Positions 47,922 to 57,274 of a stretch of 64,000 nucleotides of DNA are shown here, piece by piece. The DNA is taken from contig NZ_CP066149.1 of NCBI RefSeq assembly GCF_023206395.1, positions 1,240,001 through 1,304,000 of the forward strand. The letters run 5' to 3'. The stretch is from Vibrio sp. ED004 (lineage in GTDB: Bacteria > Pseudomonadota > Gammaproteobacteria > Enterobacterales > Vibrionaceae). The position numbers were made by a program, and so were the translations under genes. The notes under the pieces were generated by a model. The model had not been told where the DNA came from. It ran no database searches and worked only from the letters and a program-made list of their open reading frames with translations. Each line of letters starts with the position of its first letter. The stretch's first letter is position 1.

Positions 47922-48259
47922 GACTGATTAGACAGGTACTGATCTCGTAACCACGAAGGCACTGTTCTCTATACTCTAGATACAACAAAGCCCCAACTTT
48001 CGTTGAGGCTCTGTCTTAAAATATGGTACCGGTAGGCGACTTGACTTGACTGGGCTTGCATCCAAGCCGACACGCTGGGTTTCAAATTCACAAACGCCCA
48101 AAACGACGAAAGGCCGCTATAAAAGCGACCTTTCTATATATGGTACCGGTTTAGGCGGACTGATTGGACAGGCATTCCTGCCGCTACCTCGAAGGCAACG
48201 CTTTCCATACTCCAGATACAACAAAGCCCCGACTGAGTCGAGGCTTTGTCATTTAAATA
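47922..48259 (-). pseudogene. Tandem array of decayed tRNA-Leu-like units
   Basis: The 3' terminus of the functional tRNA-Leu (TGGTACCGGT on the plus strand) recurs at 48024-48033 and 48141-48150. The matching GACTGATT/GACTTGA segment occurs at 47922, 48038, 48158 and, in the intact gene, 48275, giving a period of about 118 bases. Each unit ends in a hairpin resembling a terminator (47985-48015, 48109-48134, 48221-48249). The units at 47922 and 48158 are more similar to each other than to the middle one. None folds into a cloverleaf, so these look like dead copies. Confidence 0.65.
48221..48249 (-). terminator. Terminator after tRNA-Leu
   Basis: Arms ACAAAGCCCCGACT and AGTCGAGGCTTTGT with one mismatch, 10 bases past the tRNA on the minus strand, followed by a T-rich tail. 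Confidence 0.75.
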
Positions 48260-48344
48260 TGGTACCGGTAGGCGGACTTGAACCGCCACGCCCGAAGGCA
48301 ACGGATTTTGAATCCGTCGTGTATACCAATTTCACCATACCGGC
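48260..48344 (-). tRNA. tRNA-Leu (CAA)
   Basis: An 85-base class II tRNA with encoded CCA and long variable arm (TGCCTTCGGGCG). Acceptor GCCGGTA / TACCGGT, anticodon stem ACGGA / TCCGT, loop TTCAAAA giving anticodon CAA. It is the only intact member of a tandem array. Confidence 0.96.
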
Positions 48345-48538
48345 ATTATCTTGGGCATTGCCCTGTCGATGTTTGGCATTATACGTATGCGAACTGATGT
48401 GGCAAGTATAAAAACTTGAATTCATGTGTGTTTGCCGATAATTTCGCCACTAAGTCATAAGCTGTGCGTCATGTCTCTTTTCAGGCCAAGCCTTAAACTA
48501 TATTCTGACGCCTCAATTTTTAAAGAAGTAATAACACC

Positions 48539-49015
48539 ATGACATCAACAAACACTCTGCCACCAGCTGGGGTAATGCGCCGATTTGGTGCCTTGTTCTA
48601 TGACGCTCTTATCGTAATCGCTATTGAGATGATGGCGGCTGGCGTCATTGTTGCTCTGCTACACGCACTCATGGCTCTTGGCGTTTTCAATCATAGTGGA
48701 TATGCCGATGTTAGTGACTTCTTAACTAACCACCCTATTTGGAGCCCTGCTTACACTTTTTACCTAGTAGTGGTTTGGGTGTACTTCTTTGTGTTCTTCT
48801 GGACAAGAGCAGGCCAAACACTGGGGATGCGAGCTTGGAAACTACGAGTTCAAAACAAAGATGGCTCTGCGATTACAATCACTCAAGCACTAATTCGCTT
48901 AGGCACCTCAGGTTTTGGACTAGCAAACTTGTGTGTTCCATTCGACCCTCAAAAACGTGGCTTCCACGATATCTGGGCGAAGACGCAAGTGGTCGTGTTA
49001 CCGAAAGCTCGATAA
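48539..49015 (+). CDS. RDD family membrane protein
   Basis: A 158-residue protein with the RDD signature: Arg in MRRFGALFYDALIVIA (residues 14-29, with the Asp of the first helix) and the later WTRAGQTLGMRAWKLRVQNKDGS near residue 98. Three membrane segments are likely, around residues 19-42, 65-86 and a short third. RDD proteins have no single known function; some act as sodium/proton exchangers. It is convergent with lptG across a shared terminator. Confidence 0.88.
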   Translation: MTSTNTLPPAGVMRRFGALFYDALIVIAIEMMAAGVIVALLHALMALGVFNHSGYADVSDFLTNHPIWSPAYTFYLVVVWVYFFVFFWTRAGQTLGMRAWKLRVQNKDGSAITITQALIRLGTSGFGLANLCVPFDPQKRGFHDIWAKTQVVVLPKAR

Positions 49016-49043
49016 CACCATTATTCGACATCCAAACAAGATC

Positions 49044-49074
49044 AAAAAAGGAAGGCGTTATGCCTTCCTTTTTT
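49044..49074. terminator. Bidirectional terminator between the RDD gene and lptG
   Basis: A 13-bp stem AAAAAAGGAAGGC / GCCTTCCTTTTTT with a five-base loop. T runs on both strands serve both convergent genes; it ends six bases before the lptG stop. Confidence 0.9.
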
Positions 49075-49079
49075 TCTAT

Positions 49080-50150
49080 CTAGAGTTTTCGCCTCAAGAG
49101 CATGATGGCAATTCCGAGGAACACCACGCTCGGGGCTATCGCACCAAAGGCCGGTGGTATTTGATAAACCAAACTGACTGGGCCAAAGAACTCACTGGAT
49201 ATATAGAAGGTAAAGCCAGCGATAACACCAGACAAAATCCTAGCACCCATAGTCACACTTCGTAGGGGACCAAAGATAAACGACAGCGCCATCAACATCA
49301 TTACTGCTATCGATATAGGTTGGGTTATCTTTCTCCACAATGCCAATTCATAGCGTGACGCATCTTGCTCTGATGCTTTCAGGTATGACACATAATCATA
49401 CAACCCACTCAAAGACAGTTCTTCCGGTTTAACCGTTACTATTGCAAGCTTATCCGGAGCTAACGATGTCTCCCAACGGTAAGTAGGCAGACTTTCTTTA
49501 GTAATCTGAATTTCATTTTCGAACGACGTAATTTCCACATCGTTCATCGTCCAAACATTGTCTCCTACGTAATCCACTTCTTCAGAGTAGATAGCCGTTT
49601 TGAGTGCTTTGTTCTCATCAAAGCGCCACATGTTCATACCGTAAAGCTTCTCATCATCGATTTTGACAATAAAGATAAAGTCATTGGCGTCACGAGCCCA
49701 GACACCGCTTTGAGTCGAGATAATATTACCACCAGCGATCGAGATGGTTCTTAAGTCACGAGCCATCTTTTGTGCTTGAGGCGCGCCCCATTGACCAAGA
49801 AGAGTCACGACGATCATGAGTGGGATAGCGGTTTTGAGTACCGATAGGCCAATATCTAGCTTAGAGAAACCTGCCGCCTGCATAACTACCAGCTCAGAGC
49901 TCGCAGCCAACATCCCCAAACCAATCAATGCACCAAGCAATGCCGCCATTGGGAAGAACATTTCAATATCACGAGGAATACTCAGTAAAACGAAATACAG
50001 GGCTTGCAGTAGATCGTATGTACCACGACCAACCTTTCTCAGTTGCTCTACATACTTGATGATCCCAGAAAGACCAACAAACGTCACCAAAACCAGTGAC
50101 GTCGTTGCGATGATGGTTCTGCCTATATATAAATCGAGAATCTTAAACAC
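49080..50150 (-). CDS. lptG: LPS export ABC transporter permease LptG
   Basis: LptG and LptF are the inner-membrane permeases that, with LptB2, extract lipopolysaccharide and drive it along the LptC-A-D bridge. The 356-residue protein has the LptF/G architecture: three N-terminal membrane helices (to about residue 120), a periplasmic beta-jellyroll (about 130-265), and three C-terminal helices. It starts three bases after the lptF stop, so the genes are translated together. Confidence 0.95.
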   Translation of the reverse strand: MFKILDLYIGRTIIATTSLVLVTFVGLSGIIKYVEQLRKVGRGTYDLLQALYFVLLSIPRDIEMFFPMAALLGALIGLGMLAASSELVVMQAAGFSKLDIGLSVLKTAIPLMIVVTLLGQWGAPQAQKMARDLRTISIAGGNIISTQSGVWARDANDFIFIVKIDDEKLYGMNMWRFDENKALKTAIYSEEVDYVGDNVWTMNDVEITSFENEIQITKESLPTYRWETSLAPDKLAIVTVKPEELSLSGLYDYVSYLKASEQDASRYELALWRKITQPISIAVMMLMALSFIFGPLRSVTMGARILSGVIAGFTFYISSEFFGPVSLVYQIPPAFGAIAPSVVFLGIAIMLLRRKL

Positions 50151-50153
50151 GGC

Positions 50154-51254
50154 TTAAGCCAACCTCTTATTCTTGAATTTTTCTTTCAAACGCCTTACTG
50201 GCACGCTATCCATAAAGTTTGCACCAATCGCGACAAATAACAATAACGCATTGATTGGCCACATGCCGATTACCGCCGGGATACTGCCCTCTTCAATAGA
50301 AGATTTAGTCGCACTGATTGCCAAGAAGTAAGTCAGGTAAATGAGAATCGCCGGGCCAATCTTTGCAAAACGCCCCTGTCTTGGGTTTACCGCAGATAGT
50401 GGCACAACAAGCATGGTCAACAATGGAATACAAAGTACCAATGAGATACGCCACTGTAATTCCGCTTTCGCGCTATTATTTGGATTACCAATCAGTTCAA
50501 GAGTTGAAATCGCCTCCCAATCTCGACCTTTCTTCTCCACTTCACGCTGACCAATCAGGCCTTCGTACTCTTCAAAGTGCGTCACCATATAATCAAGGCG
50601 TGTAGGCACACCCTCATGACGCGTGCCATCGTACATAACGATGACTTGGCGACCATCACTAAGCTCTTTTACATCCCCTGACTTAGAGAACATCACGCTC
50701 GGCAGAACAGAATCACGTGGTCGCATTTGAGCAACGAACACATTTTCTAACTTATTACCGTCGATATCATCGATGAATACCACAGATGAGCCATCCGGCG
50801 TGCCTTCAAACTTACCCTTAGGTAGCAAATCGACACTGTTCTCTGCGGCGACTTCTTCATACATTTGTTCAACTTTGTCTTGCGACCAAGGAGATAACCA
50901 AAATGAGTTAAAGGCTGCAACCGATGCAGTAATCAAAGCTAAGTAAAGCGCAGATTGGATCAGGAATTTATTGCCGATACCCGTAGCGTTCATCACTACA
51001 ATTTCACTTTCAGCGTAAAGGCGACCAAAAGTGAGCAAAATACCAATATAGATACTGAGTGGCAGCATCAACAAACCCATTGCTGGCATATTTAGACCAA
51101 CAATCGACAATATGAGACTCGCAGGGATATCACCATCAGAGGCGTCCGCTAAAACACTGATGAATTTTTGGCTGAGAAACACGAGAAAGAGAACAAAAAA
51201 GATCGCAAATTGGCTCTTGATTGTCTCGCGGATCAAATATCTAACAATAATCAC
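50154..51254 (-). CDS. lptF: LPS export ABC transporter permease LptF
   Basis: A 366-residue LptF permease, the same length as in E. coli and starting MIIVRYLIRETIKSQ. The frame extends two codons to a TTG at 51260, but the GTG at 51254 matches the family start. Six membrane helices flank the periplasmic domain, with the coupling-loop LYAESEIVVMNATG near residue 80 and VVPLSAVNPRQGRFAKIGP near residue 290. It is divergent from pepA, the usual arrangement. Confidence 0.95.
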   Translation of the reverse strand: MIIVRYLIRETIKSQFAIFFVLFLVFLSQKFISVLADASDGDIPASLILSIVGLNMPAMGLLMLPLSIYIGILLTFGRLYAESEIVVMNATGIGNKFLIQSALYLALITASVAAFNSFWLSPWSQDKVEQMYEEVAAENSVDLLPKGKFEGTPDGSSVVFIDDIDGNKLENVFVAQMRPRDSVLPSVMFSKSGDVKELSDGRQVIVMYDGTRHEGVPTRLDYMVTHFEEYEGLIGQREVEKKGRDWEAISTLELIGNPNNSAKAELQWRISLVLCIPLLTMLVVPLSAVNPRQGRFAKIGPAILIYLTYFLAISATKSSIEEGSIPAVIGMWPINALLLFVAIGANFMDSVPVRRLKEKFKNKRLA

Positions 51255-51446
51255 GCTCAAATTACCTATACAAAACTTGTTTTTTTGATTGAATCACTAT
51301 AATTTCCCGTTGAACCTTTTATTTTTTTAAATTTTTAGCTAAGTGTTAGCGTTCTTCTTTAAGGTTAGTTCCATTATAGGATCCAACAAGTAAGAACCCA
51401 TTATCTAACATTTAGTTCGATTTGTCTTCAGGATGTAGGAGTACGC

Positions 51447-52967
51447 ATGGAGTTCAGTGTAAAAAGTGGCAGCCCAGAGAAACAGCGCAGCGCATGTATC
51501 GTTGTCGGTGTATTCGAACCGCGCCGCCTTTCTCCAGTAGCCGAGCAATTAGATAAGATTAGCGATGGCTACATTAGTTCACTGCTTCGTCGCGGTGATC
51601 TAGAGGGTAAACCTGGCCAGATGCTACTACTGCATCAAGTACCTGGTGTACTTTCAGAACGTGTTCTACTAGTAGGCTGTGGTAAAGAACGTGAGCTAGG
51701 CGAGCGTCAATACAAAGAAATTATTCAAAAAACCATCAGCACACTAAACGAAACAGGTTCTATGGAAGCAGTATGTTTCCTTACAGAACTTCACGTTAAA
51801 GGCCGCGACACTTACTGGAAAGTTCGCCAAGCGGTAGAAGCGACTAAAGATGGTCTTTACACATTCGACCAATTTAAGAGCAACAAACCAGAGACTCGTC
51901 GCCCACTGCGTAAATTGGTATTCAACGTACCAACACGTCGCGAGCTAAGCCTTGGTGAAAAAGCGATCTCTCACGGTCTTGCAATTGCTTCTGGTGTGAA
52001 AGCGTCTAAAGATCTTGGCAACATGCCACCAAACATTGCTAACCCAGCATACCTTGCCTCTCAAGCTCGTCGCCTAGCTGACGACTTCGAAACCGTAACG
52101 ACTAAGATTATCGGTGAAGAAGAGATGGAAAAACTGGGTATGACTTCTTACCTAGCGGTAGGTCGTGGCTCTAAGAACGAATCTATGATGTCTATCATGG
52201 AGTACAAAGGCGCACCTGATTCAGATGCAAAACCAATTGTACTTGTTGGTAAAGGCCTAACGTTCGATTCAGGCGGCATCTCACTTAAGCCTGGCGAAGG
52301 TATGGATGAGATGAAGTACGACATGTGTGGTGCGGCGTCTGTATTCGGTACAATGAAAGCATTGGCGAAACTTAACTTGCCAATCAACGTTGTCGGTATT
52401 CTAGCGGGTTGTGAAAACATGCCTGGTAGCAATGCTTACCGCCCAGGTGACATCCTAACGACCATGTCAGGCCAAACAGTTGAAGTTCTAAACACTGATG
52501 CTGAAGGTCGCTTGGTTCTTTGTGATGCGCTAACTTATGTTGAGCGTTTCGAACCAGATTGCGTAGTTGACGTTGCAACGCTAACAGGCGCGTGTGTTAT
52601 TGCTCTAGGTCACCACATCAGTGGCGTTCTATCAAACCACAACCCACTGTCTCACGAACTTGTGAATGCTTCTGAGCAAGCAAGTGACCGTGCATGGCGT
52701 CTACCAATGGCAGATGAGTACCATGAGCAGCTAAACAGTCCGTTCGCAGATATGGCGAACATCGGCGGCCGTCCTGGCGGTACTATCACTGCTGGTTGCT
52801 TCCTATCTAAGTTCACTAAGAAGTACCACTGGGCTCACCTGGATATCGCAGGTACAGCTTGGAAATCTGGTGCAGCGAAAGGCTCGACAGGTCGTCCTGT
52901 CTCAATGCTAGTCCAATTCTTATTGAACCGCAGCGGCCATGAGACTGAAGAGCAATCTTCAAAATAA
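51447..52967 (+). CDS. pepA: Cytosol aminopeptidase PepA
   Basis: PepA is a hexameric two-metal leucyl aminopeptidase (M17); in E. coli it also binds DNA in Xer recombination and represses carAB. The 506-residue protein shows [27 protein letters not shown] near residue 268 (metal ligands Lys and Asp), and the signature [14 protein letters not shown] near residue 350. TAGGAG seven bases before the ATG is a strong ribosome binding site. The carbamoyl phosphate genes arcA, argF and pyrBI lie about 8 kb further on, an incidental link. Confidence 0.96.
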   Translation: MEFSVKSGSPEKQRSACIVVGVFEPRRLSPVAEQLDKISDGYISSLLRRGDLEGKPGQMLLLHQVPGVLSERVLLVGCGKERELGERQYKEIIQKTISTLNETGSMEAVCFLTELHVKGRDTYWKVRQAVEATKDGLYTFDQFKSNKPETRRPLRKLVFNVPTRRELSLGEKAISHGLAIASGVKASKDLGNMPPNIANPAYLASQARRLADDFETVTTKIIGEEEMEKLGMTSYLAVGRGSKNESMMSIMEYKGAPDSDAKPIVLVGKGLTFDSGGISLKPGEGMDEMKYDMCGAASVFGTMKALAKLNLPINVVGILAGCENMPGSNAYRPGDILTTMSGQTVEVLNTDAEGRLVLCDALTYVERFEPDCVVDVATLTGACVIALGHHISGVLSNHNPLSHELVNASEQASDRAWRLPMADEYHEQLNSPFADMANIGGRPGGTITAGCFLSKFTKKYHWAHLDIAGTAWKSGAAKGSTGRPVSMLVQFLLNRSGHETEEQSSK

Positions 52968-52970
52968 TAA

Positions 52971-52994
52971 AAAGGGCCTACGGGCCCTTTTTTA
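52971..52994 (+). terminator. Terminator after pepA
   Basis: An 8-bp stem AAAGGGCC / GGCCCTTT with a TACG loop and seven T, four bases past the pepA stop. Confidence 0.9.
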
Positions 52995-53066
52995 ATAAGC
53001 GCTATTTGTTAGAGTCGATTGACCCAGTAAGATGAATAGTCACGATTTCCAGTTCGAGTATTCAGC

Positions 53067-53516
53067 ATGCAGACAGCTACGTTTTACATAGTGTCATCAG
53101 ATAGCCCGCAAGCCAGTGAAGAAGGTTTTGCTCACTATGTGCTGTTTCTTGCTCAGCACTTTGCGAAACAAGGCGCTAAACTTTACCTCAACTGTAATGA
53201 CAAAGAACATGCCGAGCGTATCGCAGAGATTTTCTGGCAAGTCGAGCCCGGTGAATTTATTGCGCACAACTTAGTTGGCGAAGGTCCGAAATATTCAACC
53301 AACATTGAAATCGGCTACCAAGGTGTAAAACACAATTGGAATCGTCAGCTGGTAATTAATCTGGCCGATAATCATACAACCTTTGCGAACGCCTTTGCTC
53401 AGGTGATAGACTTCGTTCCTTGCGAAGAAAAAGCTAAGCAACTCGCTCGAGAAAGGTATAAAATTTACCGTCAGGCTGGATATCAGCTACAAACTATCGA
53501 GATTCAACATCCATAG
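53067..53516 (+). CDS. holC: DNA polymerase III chi subunit
   Basis: HolC is the chi subunit of the clamp loader, linking it to single-stranded DNA binding protein. The 149-residue protein starts MQTATFYIVSSDSPQASEEGF and has LNCNDKEHAERIAEIFW near residue 50 and FVPCEEKAKQLARERYKIYRQAGY at the end, as in the family. It lies between pepA and valS as in E. coli, here after a pepA terminator. Confidence 0.94.
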   Translation: MQTATFYIVSSDSPQASEEGFAHYVLFLAQHFAKQGAKLYLNCNDKEHAERIAEIFWQVEPGEFIAHNLVGEGPKYSTNIEIGYQGVKHNWNRQLVINLADNHTTFANAFAQVIDFVPCEEKAKQLARERYKIYRQAGYQLQTIEIQHP

Positions 53517-53618
53517 TCAAACCTCATAGTTAAAGCTATCTTTGGATTTAGATTCAAGAAGCTTCACTTATGAAGTTTGACCACGATTAACCATTCACAG
53601 TATCCGTTTAAGAGCACT

Positions 53619-56492
53619 ATGGAAAAGACATACAACCCAACATCAATCGAACAAGCTCTGTATCAGACTTGGGAAGAGAAAGGCTACTTTAAGCCACACG
53701 GTGACACATCAAAAGAAGCTTACAGCATCATGATCCCGCCACCGAACGTCACTGGCAGCCTACACATGGGTCACGCGTTCCAAGATACGATCATGGATAC
53801 ACTTATCCGTGCTCAACGTATGAAAGGTAAAAACACGCTTTGGCAAGTAGGTACTGACCACGCTGGTATCGCAACTCAAATGGTTGTTGAACGTAAGATT
53901 GCTGCTGAAGAAGGCAAAACAAAACACGACTACGGCCGTGAAGCTTTCATCGACAAGATCTGGGAATGGAAAGGCGAATCAGGTGGCACGATCACTCAAC
54001 AACTTCGTCGTCTTGGTGCATCTGTAGACTGGGATCGCGAGCGATTCACTATGGATGACGGCCTATCGGCTGCGACTCAAGAAGTGTTTGTTCGTCTATA
54101 TGAAGAAGACCTAATCTACCGTGGTAAGCGTCTAGTAAACTGGGATCCTAAACTGCACACTGCGATTTCTGATCTTGAAGTTGAAAACAAAGACAAAAAA
54201 GGCTTCATGTGGCACTTCCGCTACCCCCTAGCGAACGGTGTTAAAACGGCGGATGGCAAAGACTACATTGTTGTTGCTACTACTCGTCCAGAAACCATGC
54301 TTGGTGATACTGGCGTAGCCGTAAACCCAGAAGATCCACGTTACAAAGATCTTATCGGTAAAGAAATCCTGCTTCCTGTTGTTAACCGTCTTATCCCTAT
54401 CGTAGGCGATGAGCACGCAGACATGGAAAAAGGTACTGGTTGTGTGAAGATCACACCTGCTCACGACTTTAACGATTACGAAGTTGGTAAGCGCAACAAC
54501 CTACCAATGATCAACATCCTAACGTTCAACGCTGATATCCGTGATGCTGCTGAAGTATTCACAACCAACGGCGAAGAAAGCGATGTTTACTCAACAGACA
54601 TCCCTGCGAAATACCAAGGCATGGAGCGCTTTGCTGCTCGTAAAGCTATTGTTGCTGAATTTGAAAAACTTGGTCTTCTTGAAGAGATCAAAGATCACGA
54701 CCTAACCGTACCTTACGGCGACCGTGGTGGTGTAGTTATCGAACCAATGCTGACTGACCAATGGTACGTACGCACAGCACCTCTTGCTGAGCCTGCAGTT
54801 AAAGCCGTTGAAGATGGTCAAATCCAGTTCGTGCCTAAACAGTACGAAAACATGTACTTCGCGTGGATGCGTGACGTTCAAGACTGGTGTATCTCTCGTC
54901 AACTTTGGTGGGGCCACCGCATCCCAGCATGGTACGACAACGATGGTAAAGTTTACGTAGGTCGTACTGAAGAAGAAGTTCGTGAAAAGAACAACCTAGC
55001 GCCTGTTGTTGTACTTAAGCAAGACGACGACGTACTAGACACTTGGTTCTCTTCTGCACTTTGGACGTTCGGCACACAAGGCTGGCCTGAAAATACTGAA
55101 GCACTGAAAACATTCCACCCATCTGAAGTACTAGTATCTGGTTTTGATATTATCTTCTTCTGGGTTGCTCGTATGATCATGATGACCATGCACTTCGTGA
55201 AAGACGAAGATGGCAAGGCTCAAGTACCTTTCAAAACGGTTTACATGACGGGCCTTATCCGTGATGAAAACGGCGACAAGATGTCTAAGTCGAAAGGTAA
55301 CGTACTTGACCCAATCGACATGATTGACGGCATCGGCCTTGAAGAGCTAGTAGAGAAGCGTTGTGGCAACATGATGCAACCTAAACTGGCTGCTAAGATC
55401 GAAAAAGCAACACGTAAAACTTTCGAAAACGGTATCGAACCATACGGTACTGACGCACTGCGTTTCACTCTTGCTGCTATGGCTTCCACGGGCCGTGACA
55501 TCAACTGGGACATGAAGCGTCTTGAAGGTTACCGTAACTTCTGTAACAAGCTATGGAACGCAAGCCGTTACGTACTGATGAACACAGAAGAGCACGATTG
55601 TGGCATGTCACCGTCTGTTGAAGACCGTGCAAACATGGAATTCTCTCTAGCGGATAAGTGGATTGAATCTCAGTTTGAAGTTGCAGCGAAAGAGTTTAAC
55701 GCTCACCTAGACAACTACCGTCTAGACATGGCAGCAAACACGCTTTACGAATTCATCTGGAACCAATTCTGTGACTGGTACCTAGAGCTCACAAAACCTG
55801 TTCTTTGGAAAGGTACTGAAGCTCAGCAACAAGCGACTCGTTACACGCTTATCACGGTTCTAGAGAAGACTCTGCGTCTTGCTCACCCTGTTCTTCCTTA
55901 CATCACTGAATCTATCTGGCAGAGTGTTAAGCCGCTAGTAGACGGCGTTGAAGGCGAGACAATCATGACTCAAGCGCTTCCTCAGTTTAATGAAGCTAAC
56001 TTCAATGCTGAGATCGTTGACGACATCGAATGGGTTAAGACTTTCATCACTGCTATCCGTAACCTACGTGCGGAATACGACATAGCACCAAGCCAAGGCT
56101 TAGAAGTAATGATCAAGGTTGCTGATGAGAAAGATGCAGCTCGTATCGAAGCAAACAAGATCGTCCTGACTTCTCTAGCTAAGCTAGACGACATTAAAGT
56201 TCTTGCGGACGGCGAAGAGACTCCAGCTTGTGCAACTAAACTGGTTGGCAAATCTGAGCTAATGATCCCAATGGCGGGTCTTATCGACAAAGATGCTGAG
56301 CTTGCTCGCCTAGACAAAGAAGTAGCGAAGACTCACGGTGAGATTAAGCGTATCGAAGGTAAGCTAGGTAACGAAGGCTTTGTTGCTAAAGCACCAGAAG
56401 CGGTTATCGCGAAAGAGCGTGAAAAGCTTGAAGGCTACCAAGAGACTCTTGTGAAGCTTGAAGAGCAAAAAGCGACAATCGCTGCGCTTTAA
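53619..56492 (+). CDS. valS: Valyl-tRNA synthetase
   Basis: ValS charges tRNA-Val and edits misactivated threonine. The 957-residue class I synthetase starts [24 protein letters not shown], has the HIGH-type motif HMGH at residues 49-52 and KMSKS at 554-558, an editing domain between them, and the C-terminal coiled coil (about 895-957) typical of ValS. Fourteen upstream codons are in frame, but the family start and length favour the ATG at 53619. Confidence 0.97.
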   Translation: MEKTYNPTSIEQALYQTWEEKGYFKPHGDTSKEAYSIMIPPPNVTGSLHMGHAFQDTIMDTLIRAQRMKGKNTLWQVGTDHAGIATQMVVERKIAAEEGKTKHDYGREAFIDKIWEWKGESGGTITQQLRRLGASVDWDRERFTMDDGLSAATQEVFVRLYEEDLIYRGKRLVNWDPKLHTAISDLEVENKDKKGFMWHFRYPLANGVKTADGKDYIVVATTRPETMLGDTGVAVNPEDPRYKDLIGKEILLPVVNRLIPIVGDEHADMEKGTGCVKITPAHDFNDYEVGKRNNLPMINILTFNADIRDAAEVFTTNGEESDVYSTDIPAKYQGMERFAARKAIVAEFEKLGLLEEIKDHDLTVPYGDRGGVVIEPMLTDQWYVRTAPLAEPAVKAVEDGQIQFVPKQYENMYFAWMRDVQDWCISRQLWWGHRIPAWYDNDGKVYVGRTEEEVREKNNLAPVVVLKQDDDVLDTWFSSALWTFGTQGWPENTEALKTFHPSEVLVSGFDIIFFWVARMIMMTMHFVKDEDGKAQVPFKTVYMTGLIRDENGDKMSKSKGNVLDPIDMIDGIGLEELVEKRCGNMMQPKLAAKIEKATRKTFENGIEPYGTDALRFTLAAMASTGRDINWDMKRLEGYRNFCNKLWNASRYVLMNTEEHDCGMSPSVEDRANMEFSLADKWIESQFEVAAKEFNAHLDNYRLDMAANTLYEFIWNQFCDWYLELTKPVLWKGTEAQQQATRYTLITVLEKTLRLAHPVLPYITESIWQSVKPLVDGVEGETIMTQALPQFNEANFNAEIVDDIEWVKTFITAIRNLRAEYDIAPSQGLEVMIKVADEKDAARIEANKIVLTSLAKLDDIKVLADGEETPACATKLVGKSELMIPMAGLIDKDAELARLDKEVAKTHGEIKRIEGKLGNEGFVAKAPEAVIAKEREKLEGYQETLVKLEEQKATIAAL

Positions 56493-56535
56493 AACCGAGT
56501 GACGGAGAAGGCTTCGAACTTCTCGCTCTAAATAG

Positions 56536-56567
56536 AAAGGTTGGTCTTGGTGACCAACCTTTTTTTA
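56536..56567 (+). terminator. Terminator after valS
   Basis: An 11-bp stem AAAGGTTGGTC / GACCAACCTTT with a five-base loop and eight T. Confidence 0.92.
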
Positions 56568-56575
56568 TGTCCCTG

Positions 56576-56607
56576 ATTCCAATATTCCAATATTCCAATA
56601 TTCCAAT
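56576..56607. repeat. Four perfect tandem copies of ATTCCAAT
   Basis: An 8-bp unit repeated four times without change, immediately after the valS terminator and outside any gene. It may vary in copy number by slippage. Confidence 0.9.
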
Positions 56608-56677
56608 GCTTCTCACTCTAGCCTCACTTATTGATAGGTTTCATCTATCAAATTAATCTCCACTTCCCATTATACTT

Positions 56678-56696
56678 AATGATAATAATTCTCAAT
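56678..56696 (+). promoter_or_regulatory. Candidate Fur box upstream of the DUF2061 gene
   Basis: AATGATAATAATTCTCAAT matches the 19-bp inverted Fur consensus AATGATAATNATTATCATT at 16 of 18 specified positions. It lies about 40 bases before the DUF2061 start codon, a normal place for repression. Binding is inference. Confidence 0.65.
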
Positions 56697-56736
56697 AATA
56701 GACCTATCGAAAAAACACAACGATTGAGTAATTATC

Positions 56737-57141
56737 ATGAAAAAGACACTAACCTTTGCTGCATTACATTTTACTATCGCATTTAGTGTCGCTTATGTAC
56801 TAACAGGCGACATCTTAATTGGTAGCTTAATCGCTATGATTGAGCCTTCTGTGAATACGGTCGCCTTCTATTTTCATGAAAAGGCGTGGGCTCAAGTTCC
56901 AGCGCTTAAAGCTCGTCAGTGGATGACCAAGTTAAAAACAGCAAGCTTTGCGACCATTCACTTTAGTGTTGCCTTTACCGTTGTCTACTTGTTGACTGGA
57001 GATGCTTTCATCGGCGGTGTGATGGCTTTGTTAGAGCCAACTTTAAATACCGTTGCTTACTACTTCCACGAGAAAGTCTGGATACGAAAAGATGAAAGCC
57101 AAACAGTAAAAGCTCAGTTTTGTTTACATCAACACGCTTAA
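56737..57141 (+). CDS. Tandem DUF2061 membrane protein
   Basis: A 134-residue protein made of two copies of the DUF2061 unit. Residues 1-50 (LTFAALHFTIAFSVAYVLTGDILIGS) and residues 68-118 (ASFATIHFSVAFTVVYLLTGDAFIGG) are clearly duplicates, each ending in an EP...NTVA(F/Y)YFHEK(A/V)W motif. Each unit has two short membrane helices. The function is unknown. A Fur-box-like site in the promoter suggests induction under iron limitation. Confidence 0.85.
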   Translation: MKKTLTFAALHFTIAFSVAYVLTGDILIGSLIAMIEPSVNTVAFYFHEKAWAQVPALKARQWMTKLKTASFATIHFSVAFTVVYLLTGDAFIGGVMALLEPTLNTVAYYFHEKVWIRKDESQTVKAQFCLHQHA

Positions 57142-57205
57142 TCTAAAGCTCACTGAACGATTGAAGTAACCTGCTTCGAACAACAAAATTCAGCTTACCA
57201 TTGAC

Positions 57206-57248
57206 AAAGTTGCGCACCGCAATTAAATTAATTGCGGTGCGCAACTTT
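57206..57248 (+). promoter_or_regulatory. 43-bp perfect palindrome, probable MarR operator
   Basis: Two 21-base arms pair perfectly around one central base. Each arm contains a 13-bp half-palindrome of the form TTGCGnnnCGCAA. It overlaps TTGACA (57201-57206) and the likely -10 (about 57223-57228) and ends 26 bases before the MarR-GNAT start codon, so autorepression is likely. Confidence 0.7.
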
Positions 57249-57274
57249 ATTTCTTAATCCAAAGGTAGGTAGTT

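Noticed and set aside
48046..48411. A 121-codon plus-strand frame overlapping tRNA-Leu
   Set aside because: It runs antisense through the tRNA and the decayed array; its translation reflects tRNA sequence on the wrong strand.
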